Source: Fusarium oxysporum f. sp. lycopersici 4287
Lineage: Eukaryota; Ascomycota; Sordariomycetes; Hypocreales; Nectriaceae
Direction of reading: 5' to 3'
Assembly (NCBI RefSeq): GCF_000149955.1
Contig: NW_017264859.1
Location: 1-28,687, forward strand
Length of the DNA stretch: 28,687 nt
Within the stretch, counting starts at the first letter, position 1. Every line of letters starts with the position of its first letter. Positions 18,540-28,199 of this stretch are shown here, one piece after another. The notes beneath the pieces are model-generated. The model ran no database searches. It saw only the letters and a list, made by a program, of their open reading frames with translations, and was not told where the DNA came from. The position numbers were made by a program, and so were the translations under genes.

Positions 18540-20387
18540 ATGTTGCCATCTCTGGAGCCTTGCGTGGCTGCTAGCACTCGCCGTAACCTTGTTTCGGTTC
18601 CAGCTGCGTGTCTTGTTTGCGTGAGTTCTGCATACTGTCCCTACACCGCCGGTTTCTCCTAGAGGTTTCATTGCCTCATCTTGACGATGATGCTCAAAAA
18701 GGACTGAATGCTAACATTGGTCTTGCGCCCAGCGTAGAAGGCACCTTAAATGCGATGGACAACGTCCTTGTTCCCGCTGTAGAACTGCTAATCTTGATTG
18801 CGTCTATGCCGCTTCCCGTCGCGGATATAACGGCCGTAAACGCACAGCTACTCAATCCTCTAGTCACCGTGAAGCACCAAAAACCCTTGTCTCTATTGTT
18901 GAACGTACAGCCACGGTAGTCGGTTCTGCTCCCGCGGCGCCTGCGCTGGAATTCCCTTCTGTCTTTGATCCCACCATGTTTTTCGGTAATGTCGCAAGTC
19001 ACTCGAGCGTTGACACAGGCTTCCCAATTGCCGCGTTCCCTCAAACTATTGCGTCAACTAGTTTGCCTGCCTTTTCTTCTCAGACTCTGTTTGGTGGTAC
19101 TGGCAACGAAGTACCTCGGGCACTTCCTCTGAGAGAACGTTACATCGAGTCGTTCTATCTGAATTTTTACGCCGCTCATCCCTTTATACCGCCAAAGGAT
19201 CTTCTTCTCATCTTAGCACAGCAGACCTCCCTGGAGCCCCTGCTTGCAGCTATGCGTTGGATTGGTTCTCTATACATCGAGCAAGACAGCTCTCGCAGCC
19301 TTTTAACAGATGCATCCCGCCTGATAGATGGTACGCCTCTCAAAAACGGCTTCTTAGTGCAGGCTATGTTGCTTGTCATCATTGGACTTGACGGCAATCG
19401 TCAAGGAAAAAGGGCCAAAAAGCTCATGGCAAATGCCCGGGATATCTCGATTCAAATTAAATTAAACACGCATCCGTTTGCAGCCACCAACGGACAAGGA
19501 ATTCCGATACTTGAGGAGAGCTGGCGGAGGACGTGGTGGGAGCTTTACATTGTGGATGCTCTTATGTCGGGTGTGCATCAAACCAACATCTTTATTCTGT
19601 ATGATGTACCTACGGATGTCGGTCTGCCTTGTGAGGAGTACCAATATCTCACAGGAGTAAGTCGCGTTATAAGTCCTGGTATCTACTGTATGTTTACAAG
19701 ATCTAGCAAATACCTCCCCCCATTTACCCATACGATACGGAAAACTTGGGACTGTTTGATGGCAGGCCGTTTTCATCGTACACCTATCGGATCCAATGTG
19801 CCTGCCTCTTGGGTACCCTTCAAAAAATGCCAACACAGGTCGACCATGTCGACAGGCTCCTCGCCAACTGGATGCTCCGCTTACCTCCTTCAAAATATGA
19901 CGCTTATTGCAAAGGCGAGTTAGATGAGATGATGTTCCAGGCCATTATGATGTGGCAGGCTATTTCTATTCTCTTACACCAGCCTCATTCACAACTGGAT
20001 CCATCTTTGACTTATAATATTAAGGCCTGCGTCCCCAACACGCCAGCTGTGTCCAGCGATGCCTTGAATTCGCATACGAAACATACGATTCGGGCTGCGA
20101 GGGAACTTAGCAAGTTGATCAGCCAACGCGTTCCTCTCCTCAAACACACTCATTTCTTTGCTTACATGGTGACACTCTCATCGACAATCCACCTCAGCAG
20201 ATGGTCATTAACCTTTGTGGCCGAAGATGATGAGGATCTACGTCAAAATATGGGTCGAAATATTGGGGCCCTTATAAAGTATGCTGAGATGTGGCCTATG
20301 GCGCAACGTTTGGGGCTGCAAGTAAAACAAATTGCGAAAAAGGTGTATACAACAAAGAAGCACCAGCAACAACAGCCTTCAGAATAG
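18540..20387 (+). CDS. Zn2Cys6 transcription factor with MHR domain (5' end possibly damaged)
   Basis: Exons 18540-18620, 18733-19656 and 19707-20387 join to 561 residues. The zinc cluster only appears after splicing. Exon 1 ends ACLVC (C24, C27). The intron (GTGAGT, branch CTAAC, CCAG) is removed. Exon 2 starts RRRHLKCDGQRPCSRC, giving C34, C40, C43 and C50 with exact CX2CX6CX5CX2CX6C spacing. The second intron joins YLTG to QIPPPIYPYD. The MHR domain includes ESFYLNFYAAHPFIPPKD, EESWRRTWWELYIVDALMSG and FSSYTYRIQ. The frame continues upstream of Met1 with protein-like sequence but meets TAG at 18486-18488, beyond which another in-frame ATG (18429) lies. The original start may have been that one, with the present gene shortened by about 37 residues. 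Targets are unknown. The C-terminal tail is Gln/Lys-rich. Confidence 0.78.
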
Positions 20388-20594
20388 GTAGTCCTACTCC
20401 TATAGGGGTAAATAGCTGATATTTATAGTTTTTAGATATAAATATATAATATATTAGTTGACTTATCTTAACATAGAACTTCATATTTTATATAATATAA
20501 CTAAGTACTTGATAATATTAAACTCAATAGAAACAAAGAATTAGTTTAAGATACAAGGTTTACTAAGCGTTATATAAAATGTTTACACTTAAAA
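20388..20594. other. Short AT-rich spacer
   Basis: 207 bp of very AT-rich sequence (TATATAATATA-type runs) between the regulator and the repeat-protein relic. No gene is seen. Confidence 0.4.
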
Positions 20595-21106
20595 CTAATA
20601 TAAATTCATCTTCAGACAAGAAACTATCTCGCTGCCCTTCCAGTTACTATTATCAAAGCCGGTGCCCTTGTCCTCGTACTTTCCAGGAGCCCACTTTCCA
20701 CCGTTATTCCTCTTAGTGTTCTTCTAATCATACTTCTCGGGGGTCCACTTTCCATCATCATAACCAGTACAGTCACCCTCATACTTGCCAGGGCGCCAGC
20801 TTCCCTCATCACTGCGCTTACCATACTTCTCAGACGGCAACTTAGCATCTTCGAAGTTGGTACCCTGACTCTCGTATTTTCCAGACTTCCAGGAGTCATC
20901 ATCAATCGTGTCCACCTGGTCCTTCTTGGTCTTGGACTTGTCGCCGGGGTACTTGGTAGGTGTCCACTTGCCATCATTGTGGCCAGTACCCTTGCCTTCG
21001 TACCCACCAGGAACCCACTTGCCATTATCGACGGGCTTCTCGGTAGGGAATGCTAGAGCCGTGACGGCAAAGGCCCAAAGGCAAGAAGATAATAGGTGTA
21101 GCGCAT
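20595..21106 (-). pseudogene. Decayed gene for a secreted W-x-P-G-K-Y repeat protein
   Basis: One minus-strand frame shows about seven copies of a 14-17 residue unit of the form GKW-xPGKYEG-xxTG-xDD, alternating with a more degenerate form. Copies include GKWVPGGYEGKGTG, GSWRPGKYEGDCTG, GKWTPEKYD and GKWAPGKYEDKGTG. Ahead of the repeats is a hydrophobic stretch LLSSCLWAFAVTALAFP that looks like a signal peptide. The frame is broken by TAG at 20726-20724 between two good repeat copies. It also lacks a start: the only fitting ATG (21106-21104) is in another frame, as if one base was lost within the signal-peptide region. The final stop is at 20597-20595. Intact homologues would be repetitive secreted proteins; their role is not known to me. 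Confidence 0.7.
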
Positions 21107-22010
21107 TATAGACAGTGTAAGGGGAAGGTAAAGAAGTTCAAAGTTAAGGCAAGGCTTAAATTTGAAAGAACCAAAGATTAAAGGCTGTTTGAGAGCTATG
21201 TTGGTTGTTGAAGTGTCGATGACGGTAGTTATAATAGACAGGAGAACAGGATATCATAACCTTTTTATCATGGAAGCTCTGACCTATGTGGGCTCAAGAT
21301 GTTCAGTATAATCCCTCTCCTAAACCATCACTGACAAGGGTTGCAGATTCGCAGTTCCAGAAGCATCCTCGGCATCTATCCTCACCACCGTTTCCGTGAG
21401 GCGGTGAGATGATGACGGCTGATGTAATTTCCTCCCGTTTGGTAGTTCTGACCTCAATCATCGGTACTCATTTCATAATAGTGTAACAAAAGCCTTCAGT
21501 TGCGGACAGGCAGCCCCAAATGAAGTCTCGCCATCTAACCGAAAGCTGACACCAATAGCGGCACTGCAGAGCTTCGGCCAGCTTCACTAAGCGTCATAGG
21601 GAGACTTAAGCTGAAGTGGCTGTGCTTGAATAGCCCTAAGACGTTGCATGGGAAGCGCAATTTTTCTATCTTGATAATTGATCATGGCGAGTCCAGACCC
21701 TGTGCGAAGCCCCATATAACCAATCAGAGACGTGGACATCGGGGAAGGCGACTGACCCGCTGACGTGAGCACCCAGGTCCGCTGACAGTGGCTGTCCAAG
21801 CTGAAACGTGCTGACGATTCAATTAGGACTTTGCAATTGTTCAATCTCGAGTCATTGGCAATGCTGGTAAAATAGGAAGTTGGCAGTGCACGATGGGCCT
21901 CAGGGGTTGGAAGAGAGGAAGGCATAAAAGATGCCCTAGTGTACAAGTCAGAGAACTGTTCTCTCCTCACTCATCAACTCTCATTCTGCTTCTATTCAAG
22001 CTGCATAACC
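21107..22010. promoter_or_regulatory. Divergent spacer, promoter of the M6-like peptidase
   Basis: 904 bp between the repeat-protein relic and the peptidase ATG. A minus-strand open frame at 21587-21970 has no domain pattern and overlaps the promoter, so it is not called. A TATA-like ATAAAAG lies at 21924-21930, 80 bp upstream of the start. Confidence 0.4.
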
Positions 22011-23225
22011 ATGAAGATTCTGTTTTTTTCTCTTCTTTGGCCTGCTGTAGCCAGCGCTGCTGCCTGCAAGCCAACACCCCCTAAATCGAAAGCCGCTTGC
22101 AAGTTGGCCGCCATTGACACCGTGGATATGAGTGTCGGCTTCGACTACAATGGGGACTGTGCCCCAAGCACCGGAACTCTCAAAAGCTTCATGATATTTG
22201 TTGACTTTTCTGATGCCGAAGCCGCCGAAGGCGAGACCCCCCAATCGCTCTACGACGCTATAATCCCCCAAACAACCGAATGGTACAGGCAGGCTTCTCA
22301 TGGGGCTCTGTCATTCAATGTTTCGGCCGATCTATCCAAGTTCTACCGCATGCCCGCATCTGCTGCATCATATGGATGGGAACGAGGTCTCACATGGGCA
22401 GAACATCAAGAATACATCCAGGATGCCCTCGACGCCTACACAGCCAAAGGCACTCGCCCTCCACCTCCTGAATCAGATGTCCTCTACGTTGTTCCCGTAA
22501 AGAGCGTCGGTGTTAGAGGAATCTCTCGGTCCATCACCTTCGTTACGCGAGCAAAGACTAGACAGGGTGATTATGTTGCCCGGAAGACCGTCACCGTTGG
22601 GACCGACGCATTTACGGCTTGGGGACCGAAAAGCTGGATTGTATTGGCTCACGAAACCGGACATACTATGTGTTTGGCCGATTTGTACCCGTTCGAGGAT
22701 CTTGGCCTGGGTTACTACGTCGGGGGCTGGAGTGCCATGGGTGACGTCTCGGGCATTGGCCCCGATTTCTTCGCCTGGGACAAATGGCGACTGGGTTGGA
22801 TTGACGACAAGTCTATCGACTGTGTTTCGGAGCGAGGAACTACTCAGCACACTCTTACCCCACTAGAACTAAACACTTCTGACAATGCCGTCAAAGCTGT
22901 TGTCGTCGCCGTCAACCAAACCTCCGCACTTGTCGTAGAGGCCCGAATACCCGAGGGTCTTGATTCGGGCGTGTGCGCCCCCGGCGTCTTACTCTACACA
23001 GTTGATACCTCGGTCAAGTCAGGCTACGGCCCTATCCGTGTTGCAGATGTGACCCCAGAATCAGGTGGCTGCGGTAACGATAGCGTCTACGACAAGAATG
23101 ATGGAACGTTGTCCCTGGTACAGGGTGGAGTGAGCGTATACGAGGTTCCTGGCTGGGGAGTTCAGATTATTCTAGTAAAGCAGACAGAGAAGAGCTATAC
23201 TATTAGAGTTGATGCTGAGTTGTAG
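22011..23225 (+). CDS. Secreted M6-like metallopeptidase
   Basis: Single exon, 404 residues. I chose the ATG at 22011 over an in-frame one 72 bp upstream because it starts a clean signal peptide (MKILFFSLLWPAVASA, cut before AACKP). The zinc motif is HETGH at 214-218 followed by Asp224 in CLADLY. This is the HExxHxxxxxD pattern of M6 (immune inhibitor A-like) peptidases, with the family's Gly after Glu-x. Other family-like segments are MIFVDFSD near 61-68, WYRQASHGALSFNV near 91-104, GGWSAMGD after the zinc motif, and FFAWDKWRLGWI. The enzyme should act outside the cell on proteins. Lack of introns and a patchy fungal presence of this family could indicate transfer from bacteria, but that is inference. 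It is followed by a very AT-rich block. Confidence 0.85.
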   Translation: MKILFFSLLWPAVASAAACKPTPPKSKAACKLAAIDTVDMSVGFDYNGDCAPSTGTLKSFMIFVDFSDAEAAEGETPQSLYDAIIPQTTEWYRQASHGALSFNVSADLSKFYRMPASAASYGWERGLTWAEHQEYIQDALDAYTAKGTRPPPPESDVLYVVPVKSVGVRGISRSITFVTRAKTRQGDYVARKTVTVGTDAFTAWGPKSWIVLAHETGHTMCLADLYPFEDLGLGYYVGGWSAMGDVSGIGPDFFAWDKWRLGWIDDKSIDCVSERGTTQHTLTPLELNTSDNAVKAVVVAVNQTSALVVEARIPEGLDSGVCAPGVLLYTVDTSVKSGYGPIRVADVTPESGGCGNDSVYDKNDGTLSLVQGGVSVYEVPGWGVQIILVKQTEKSYTIRVDAEL

Positions 23226-24015
23226 GGTTTAGAATTGGAATTAAACGACAGGAAGATTATTGCCTATTTTAATATAGGTAAAATTAAAGTTCCATTCTTT
23301 GTAAATAAATTATTATTTAAAGTACATTTAAATAAAATACTTTAAGATATTAATTATTATTCCATTATATTAAAGCTCTCCTTTAATATTATGTTATTAC
23401 TAAAGAACTACTAATATAATTCTAGAAGCTTATATTATATATACCCTATAAAAAACCCTATAGAATAACAGGCCCTTGCTATAAAAGACTTATATAATGG
23501 ATTCATAAGCAATAAGTTTATTTATTAGCCGGAGAACTTACTAACTAGTTATGTTATTTATCTTACTAAAGTATAAGTAAAAATAACTTAACCTAGGAAT
23601 AATATACCTAGGGGATAACTTATTTTAAAGACTTATTTACCCTTAAGGAAACTATCTAATATATATTAAATCTACTATTAATATAATAGTTAGGTTTCCA
23701 ATTATGGATAACCTAAGTAATGCTAGGTTTATGATAAATAAGATAAAGTTAGTATATATAGAACCTAGTCTAATTAGCCCGAATTTATAATATATGCTAT
23801 CTAAAGTATATTTCTGAGTTTGAATTATTTTTCAAATGTGGAGTTTAATATATAAGTTCAAAATGTAATAAATGCCTATGTTGGACATATACGTATTATG
23901 TACGCCAACCCTAGTTACTATCTTTTGAGATAATATTAATCTTTGAAAAAGTATGAAGTTTAGGATGTATTAGAAATATATCCATAAATTCATCCATTGT
24001 TAGATACATACTTAG
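23226..24015. other. Very AT-rich gene-free block
   Basis: 790 bp with no credible gene. By hand count 23281-23340 has 8 G/C in 60, 23341-23400 has 10 in 60, and 23401-23460 has 13 in 60, so G+C is about 13-22% there. TpA-rich words (TATATA, TTAATA) dominate. This could be an RIP-degraded repeat remnant or simple AT-isochore DNA. Confidence 0.6.
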
Positions 24016-25934
24016 TTACAAAGAAATGAACAGGAAATTGACTAGTAAAGTAACTCCAACTGCTATCAACCAGGGCACCGAACGCCTAACAGCATCCGAA
24101 ATCATCAAGTCTGGCTCGTAGGTGTTGGGAACTGTCGAGTTCGTCGTGCCGTTCCAACAGTATCTCTGAAAACAGTCTACGCATTTGGATGGTACAGCTG
24201 TGCCTGTACGAACTAGGCTACGAGCCAACACCGCGCAACCTACGCAGGCAGGCCATTCTGAGTCCACTGTGCCATTACCCATCGTTGCAACATTATAACC
24301 GTTGCGAAGAATCTGATTTCTCTCACTGTCGCTGTATTCAAGGTCGAAAGTCGTGAAATTAGACTCATATGAATATGGTGCGTTGGGAAGGTAGACAATC
24401 AGTGGCCCTGACGAGTTACCAGAGTCTGTGTCACAACCAAAAAAGGTCGGCTGCTTATTCAGACCGAGATTAATGAAAGTGTTTTGGTCTGGGACCTTTG
24501 GAAACTCGTTGTTTTGAGTTGAGACGCCTGCTTTAGATCTCTCATATGTGGCTACCAGAGATGTGCCGTTCGGCCAATGTGTCTTGGTATCAGCCGAGCC
24601 GTCGATAGCGAAGATGACATCGACTTGTCGCTCAGATACGAGCAATGGATGGAAGGGAACATTCTGTAAGTCCTCACCGCCGTCGACAAGGGTAAGGATG
24701 GTGCTGTCCGCGTTTGAGTTGTTCTTAGGGTTATACTTGTAGAACGGGTTTGGCCAGTTAGCAATATCCCTGTTCTCGTCGCCAATATCCGCCAGAGTAT
24801 TATTTATAGCCTTAAGCAGGAACTCTGGAACATTGTCGGCCTTTTGGATCTGCAGGAATGCCTGGTTGAAAAGCGACGCTGAGGTGCCCATAACGAAACC
24901 AGCGTTGTCGGCCCCAGCGACACAGTCTCCATTGCGTCCGATTGTACCGTTCTGGAAGGCAGAGCCGACATACTTCAGAGGTGCAAATGCGGCAAGCTCT
25001 GGGTCAAAAGATCCCATTTCCCACGGATTGAACTCCATGATAGTGGAATTGCTTGCTATTTGAAGCTGTCCCGTTGTTCTTTCTATTGCAACTATAAGAG
25101 GCATAGGCGCCCTCGCAGCCGCGAACTCGGTATCATTTGCAATCGATGAGAAGGTATATGCTAAGTGATGGTTAGCTCCCTATTCAGACTATAGTCAAAA
25201 ACTAATACCTGGACCTCCATCGCTCGCATTGACAAGTTGATAAGATAAGGACCTTCCCCAATAGTCGGTTAGGGACTTGTTGTAACCTGCCTCCACTTTA
25301 CCTTGGACATCCTGGTACAGCTCGCGGTAGTATCGCGTTACAGACAGATCATTTGGGCCTGGATTTATCAAAGTAAGCAAGGGCCCTCAATAGGTAACTA
25401 TGCTGCAACAAACCTTCGATGATTGAATCATCAAGTTGCCAAAGGGAACCTAGGAAAGCATTGGAACCATAAATGATAGATTCCACTGTCGTGAAGTTCT
25501 GTACATACAGACTTCCAACCACCCAGCTGCCTCCAGACAGACCGCTGAGGTAGGTTGTAGCTTGGAGAATACCGCCCAATTGGCCTTCACTTGTCGACCC
25601 TGTGGTTCGGTTGTCAAATGCAGCGATGGCACCAGCACCGTTTATCATGGCTCGATAACCTCCACCGGAGATAGCAATGCCAATTCGTGGCAACGTCGTG
25701 CCATTGGTCACGAATGCCGTTCAAGTATGCTTCAATGTCGATGCCTCNNNNNNNNNNNNNNNNNNNNNNNNNNNNNNNNNNNNNNNNNNNNNNNNNNNNN
25801 NNNNNNNNNNNNNNNNNNNNNNNNNNNNNNNNNNNNNNNNNNNNNNNNNNNNNNNNNNNNNNNNNNNNNNNNNNNNNNNNNNNNNNNNNNNNNNNNNNNN
25901 NNCAGGGGTATATCCATCAAGGGGCATCCGGCGT
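24016..25934 (-). CDS. GPI-anchored phospholipase B (lysophospholipase), interrupted by an assembly gap
   Basis: Three exons are clear on the minus strand: from the gap edge (25747) to 25414, then 25358-25209, then 25160-24016. The 55-bp and 48-bp introns are GTTTGT..CCAG and GTATTA..TTAG. Family motifs run in order: [14 protein letters not shown] (Arg, oxyanion loop), [10 protein letters not shown] (nucleophile Ser, about 25524-25544), [44 protein letters not shown] and [17 protein letters not shown] (catalytic Asp, about 24670-24690). The C-terminus has Cys pairs and a hydrophobic tail ([19 protein letters not shown]), as for a GPI signal. Beyond the gap, 25903-25934 encodes the start of the mature protein (TPDAP, then DGYTP). 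The frame shifts by one base at about 25919-25920 and again at about 25709-25724. No start or signal peptide is recognisable upstream. It removes acyl chains from phospholipids outside the cell. It is either a damaged copy or a sequence error near the gap. Confidence 0.8.
25748..25902. other. Assembly gap (155 N)
   Basis: An unbroken run of N inside the 5' part of the phospholipase B gene. Frames flagged across it have no meaning. Confidence 0.99.
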
Positions 25935-26482
25935 TGCTCCTTGGCTCAAGAATCGCGAAAAGTCCGCCTTCAGGACGCCGCAGTCTTGCTGCTGGATTAG
26001 AGATTTAGTCCCAGTCTACCTTGGTGACTGATACATGAACATACCCGTGGACAACGCCAGCAAAATTGCCAACTGGATCAAGCGACCGCATGATATCATT
26101 TTTCACTGTCAAGTAGAGTTCGAATTGTCAGAGTCGATGATTTTGAGTGGTAGCTCAGTTTAGGATGGCGACGCGGACGGGAACAGAAAGACTGCAATAT
26201 CTCTCGGAGACAAGAGCAGCCTCGAGGTCCTTGTGCTTATCGGAATATCGTGTATTTCTGAGGCGTATTGTTCAAAACCACTGGCTATTAGTCACATGTG
26301 TCACAGTTACGTATGCGTTCTTGTGAATTTAAGTTGTGTAATAACCCACTGACTAGTGCTTATGGACTAGTACTCCATCTTAGCCAATAACATCGCATGT
26401 TTGGCTTCGTGCAAGACAAACGTGGCTGAACTTTGCATTGACGTAGCTGTTTGTCAGACTACGTACTGATCCTTCAGATCAT
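25935..26482. other. Upstream of phospholipase B, no clear gene
   Basis: This should hold the first exon and promoter of phospholipase B. The minus strand has an ATG near 26090 that gives a short frame with a possible intron, but the join meets a stop, so I do not call it. Nothing else is recognisable. Confidence 0.35.
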
Positions 26483-26963
26483 TCAACTGACAGCAACAAA
26501 CGCACCATCATCCAATCCTGCATCTGAGCCTGAAACTGGTTCTGTAGTGGCTGTCAGACTTTCGATGTACAGGGTCATTGCCAAAGATAGTTAGCTTACC
26601 AAACACGAAAACAACAAGAGCCTGATTACCCCGCCCACCCAAAACTCTGATGTTGAAAGCATCTCGTGGGCAACAGCAGTCGTAATTGTTTGGCGCCACG
26701 TAAGGTATGTTCCACGAAAAGGTCATTTTATTATTGGTCTCAAAGCCGAAGACCCTGTAGGAAACAGAACCAGTAATCACCCCATATATGTGGCTTGACT
26801 GGCATCGCAACCTGCCGCTCTCCCCTGCTAGTATCTCATGCGGCGGCCGCGAGTCTGGCGTGTCAATCCAATGGCCATGATCTAGGCTTGGTGATTCTGC
26901 CTTAATGTTGTGTTTCTTGTTAGTATGATTCAGAATAACAACTAATAACTCTCGTGCAGCCAT
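26483..26963 (-). CDS. Small ET79-type beta-sandwich protein (crystal-protein-like family)
   Basis: Two exons, 26963-26600 and 26550-26483, join across a 49-bp intron (GTAAGC, CTAAC, ACAG) to 143 residues. Reading through the intron gives a longer but unnatural tail. No signal peptide is present. The pattern fits a family annotated as crystal protein ET79-like. An N-terminal strand with NHTN is followed by HGHW, a PP-x-x-I-x-x-G segment, VITGSVSYRV, then a W-x-x-PYVAPNNY segment and GGRGNQALVVFVF. This is a compact beta-sandwich found in bacteria and fungi, and some members are membrane-active toxins. The usual TGTEG is reduced to ITGS here, and a CCCPR cluster is an unusual insertion. The family call rests on pattern memory and is moderate; activity is unknown. 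The neighbour upstream is phospholipase B, and the gene is divergent from the His-rich gene at 27434. Confidence 0.6.
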
Positions 26964-27433
26964 GTTATTGTTGACTTGGAACGATAATTAATTGATGGTT
27001 TGCGCTGTCATGGGGTGCGCAACTATTAGATTGTAAGCAGAATAGAAGAGATCAGTCTTGAACATAATTACAGTTTGTCGATATTGTGTGAAGTTATTCC
27101 AGCCTTATGTATTTGTCTAGAGCTGTAATTAACACCACGTGGGCCATTATCAGCAGGCTGAAGTGAGTTGTGAGCTTTACAAGTGGCCGCTCACTTATCA
27201 AAAGGAACCCTTATTTGAGACACTACCGTTTAAAGATTTAGCAAACGGCTCGAGTATCTTTGTGGTATGGCACAGCACCACTATCAAGGATAGACATAGA
27301 TTAAGTTGTTACAATCATGATCAGTGAACATATCTAGTTGACCAGGACTACAACTAAGATCTATAAAATGGGCCACGGTGTCGCTTCTTTCGAGATGTTG
27401 ATTTTATAAATGTTATGCACTCAAAACACTGAC
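26964..27433. promoter_or_regulatory. Divergent promoter of ET79-type and His-rich genes
   Basis: 470 bp between divergent starts with no gene inside. A good TATA box, TATAAAAT, lies at 27362-27369, 64 bp upstream of the ATG at 27434. Confidence 0.45.
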
Positions 27434-28199
27434 ATGTCTTCCACCGATCACAAGCTCGACAAGGGTCAACTCTCCAAGCAAGGACGGCGACGCCATCATA
27501 ATCATGATAGTATAGATGATCCAAATCATCACTGTCACCACCGTCATCATCATGTTCACCGCAGACCAATAGATGACAACGCTATGAGACTGTACGAAGA
27601 GCCAGAGTGGTGGAGTCACTTGATCAATCCATCGGCTCTGGAGACGTTAATTAGTGAGGCTCATCTCCGTCTAACTACTTCCGTTATATTCGCTTACAGG
27701 ATATGCATCAGCAAAGGCGATTGAAGCGAGCGGTCATAGTGAAAAGAGGGGTTCCGAGATTGGTAATGAAAGCCACCATGCGCTGCTTATGGGTGTCCGT
27801 ACGGGGGCGGAAGTAGCATCCCGTATCAAAAATGATAGAGGGCCTTGGGCTGGCGAGAAGTCAATCAAGGTTGTCAGTGCAGCCATAGCATCGGCAACTA
27901 TTGACTTATTACTGGGCACTGATTCCAAAAGCCATCCACTGAGATATGCAGTGGCTTCAATGGTTGAGAAGGTTATTATAGGTAGAATAATAAATGGTAA
28001 ACTAAAGCTTTGAAACGTATACATTTCGATACCTTTCTGCCCTGACCGTGAAAGTCTTTTAGGTTTGGGAGCTAGACCACAGGGAATGCAATCATATCAT
28101 TCATTTGCCAAATGGGATGAGGCCATTGACGACACTATAATACGATTATGGTTGCAAAGACAGGAACTCCCAATCTCTTCAGACCCGGAGACCCTGTAA
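27434..28199 (+). CDS. His-rich hypothetical protein with two possible 3' ends
   Basis: Exon 1 is 27434-27653; a 46-bp intron (GTGAGG, CTAAC, ACAG) follows; exon 2 starts at 27700. If exon 2 runs on, it stops at 28011-28013 (177 residues). If a further intron 27997-28062 (GTAAAC, CTGAC, TTAG) is removed, the reading continues in phase through 28063-28199 and ends at TAA (217 residues). I prefer the longer form because the join makes RIINGLGARPQ and the added exon looks protein-like (SYHSFAKWDEAIDDTIIRLW). The N-terminal 45 residues are rich in His and Arg (HHCHHRHHHVHRR), which could bind metal. The middle has GVRTGAEVASRIKNDRGPWAGEKSIKV cut by Ala-rich helices, a pattern I have met in uncharacterised fungal proteins. 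No function is assigned. Confidence 0.6.

Noticed and set aside
18608..18919. Plus-strand frame of 103 codons overlapping the second regulator
   Set aside because: Wrong frame; it hides the zinc cluster, which appears exactly when the 112-bp intron is removed.
20704..20760. A small intron that would remove the TAG in the repeat-protein relic
   Set aside because: A GTATGA donor is present, but the only AGs that follow are too near or not pyrimidine-AG, and the join would be out of frame.
21587..21970. Minus-strand frame of 127 codons upstream of the M6-like peptidase
   Set aside because: Overlaps the peptidase promoter and TATA-like box, with no domain or codon pattern.
25562..26031. Open frames spanning the N run
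   Set aside because: They exist only because N was translated as X.
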